Below are positions 63,903-64,000 of a DNA stretch of 64,000 nt, one piece after another; the first letter of the stretch is position 1, and every line of letters starts with the position of its first letter. The DNA is from CALBPI01 sp039821605. GTDB taxonomy: Bacteria; Pseudomonadota; Gammaproteobacteria; Steroidobacterales; Woeseiaceae. The stretch is from contig JBCBNV010000004.1 of the NCBI GenBank assembly GCA_039821605.1, positions 465,742-529,741 on the forward strand. The letters are read 5' to 3'. A model generated the notes under the pieces. It did not search any database and was not told where the DNA came from. It saw only the letters and a list, made by a program, of their open reading frames with translations. The position numbers were made by a program, and so were the translations under genes.

Positions 63903-64000
63903 GTGACTGATCGCACAGAAATATTCAAAGTCACAAACGCTCTACTTGCGCGCGCGATAAATGAAGACGTTGTCTCAATTGCCAGATCATCGGAGCCTGG
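63903..64000 (+). CDS. start of an ORF in integron cassette 2, 3' truncated by window end
   Basis: GTG 63903 opens a frame that runs without a stop to the window end (32 codons), beginning 25 bp after the recombination point. That is a normal distance for a cassette gene. The N-terminus reads MTDRTEIFKVTNALLARA and has no family I recognise. No obvious ribosome binding site precedes it. Confidence 0.45.
   Translation, partial: MTDRTEIFKVTNALLARAINEDVVSIARSSEP

Noticed and set aside
63701..63934. Minus-strand open frame of 77 codons
   Set aside because: It runs through the attC site and hairpins and has no ribosome binding site or family resemblance.

Overview
The window is GC-rich, densely coded DNA of gammaproteobacterial type, and it reads as a bacterial chromosome. 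Supporting traits are a CpxRA-like two-component system, GloA, an AzoR/LysR pair, GlpD, class III alcohol dehydrogenase (AdhC), TonB-dependent uptake, a Fur box and an integron integrase. The genus cannot be fixed from sequence alone. The gene set (wax ester synthase, carotenoid desaturases, sugar hydrolases, P450) suits a free-living aerobic heterotroph.

Layout. 1-1332: end of a wax ester/diacylglycerol acyltransferase. 1693-7168 (minus): TelA-like, DUF6384-like and glycine-tailed coiled-coil genes behind an M48 protease lipoprotein. 7220-12000: GloA, a Spy-like periplasmic protein, uridine kinase, a YeiH-type transporter and CpxA/CpxR. 12220-16357: a large TPR membrane protein and an ABC exporter. 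16988-20728: small and medium subunits of a xanthine-dehydrogenase-type hydroxylase (no large subunit), a branched-chain aminotransferase and an amidase. 20929-22600: AzoR and a divergent LysR. 22865-33686: a sugar locus (GH13, GH31, GalM, SGLT-type symporter, GalT, GH42) with RarD inside. 33806-41180: GlpD, a saccharopine-reductase-like enzyme, a Bcr-type exporter, class I aldolase and an alpha-helical repeat protein. 41188-44856: GNAT and ATP-grasp genes divergent from a P450. 45175-50095: CrtD-like and CrtI desaturases around a Fur-box-preceded, Fur-like regulator. 50271-58953: membrane proteins, a PQQ-type sugar dehydrogenase lipoprotein, a TonB receptor, AdhC and a TolB/CehA-type hydrolase. 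59226-62209: a cyclic-di-GMP-I riboswitch ahead of an FAD oxidoreductase, a DUF1295 protein and a small membrane protein. 62206-64000: an integron integrase, a putative attI, one short complete cassette with its attC, and the start of a second cassette.

A family of palindromic repeats (core GTCATTGCGAG ... GGCAATCTC and its reverse complement) fills at least eleven intergenic spaces. Some clusters have tandemly amplified ends, and two near-identical copies flank the Fur-like gene.

The two strongest non-coding findings are the GEMM/c-di-GMP-I riboswitch at 59226-59302 and the integron at the right edge, where the attC inner core at 63783-63789 is the exact reverse complement of the cassette's first core at 63527-63533. 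No rRNA, tRNA, CRISPR array or prophage was recognised.
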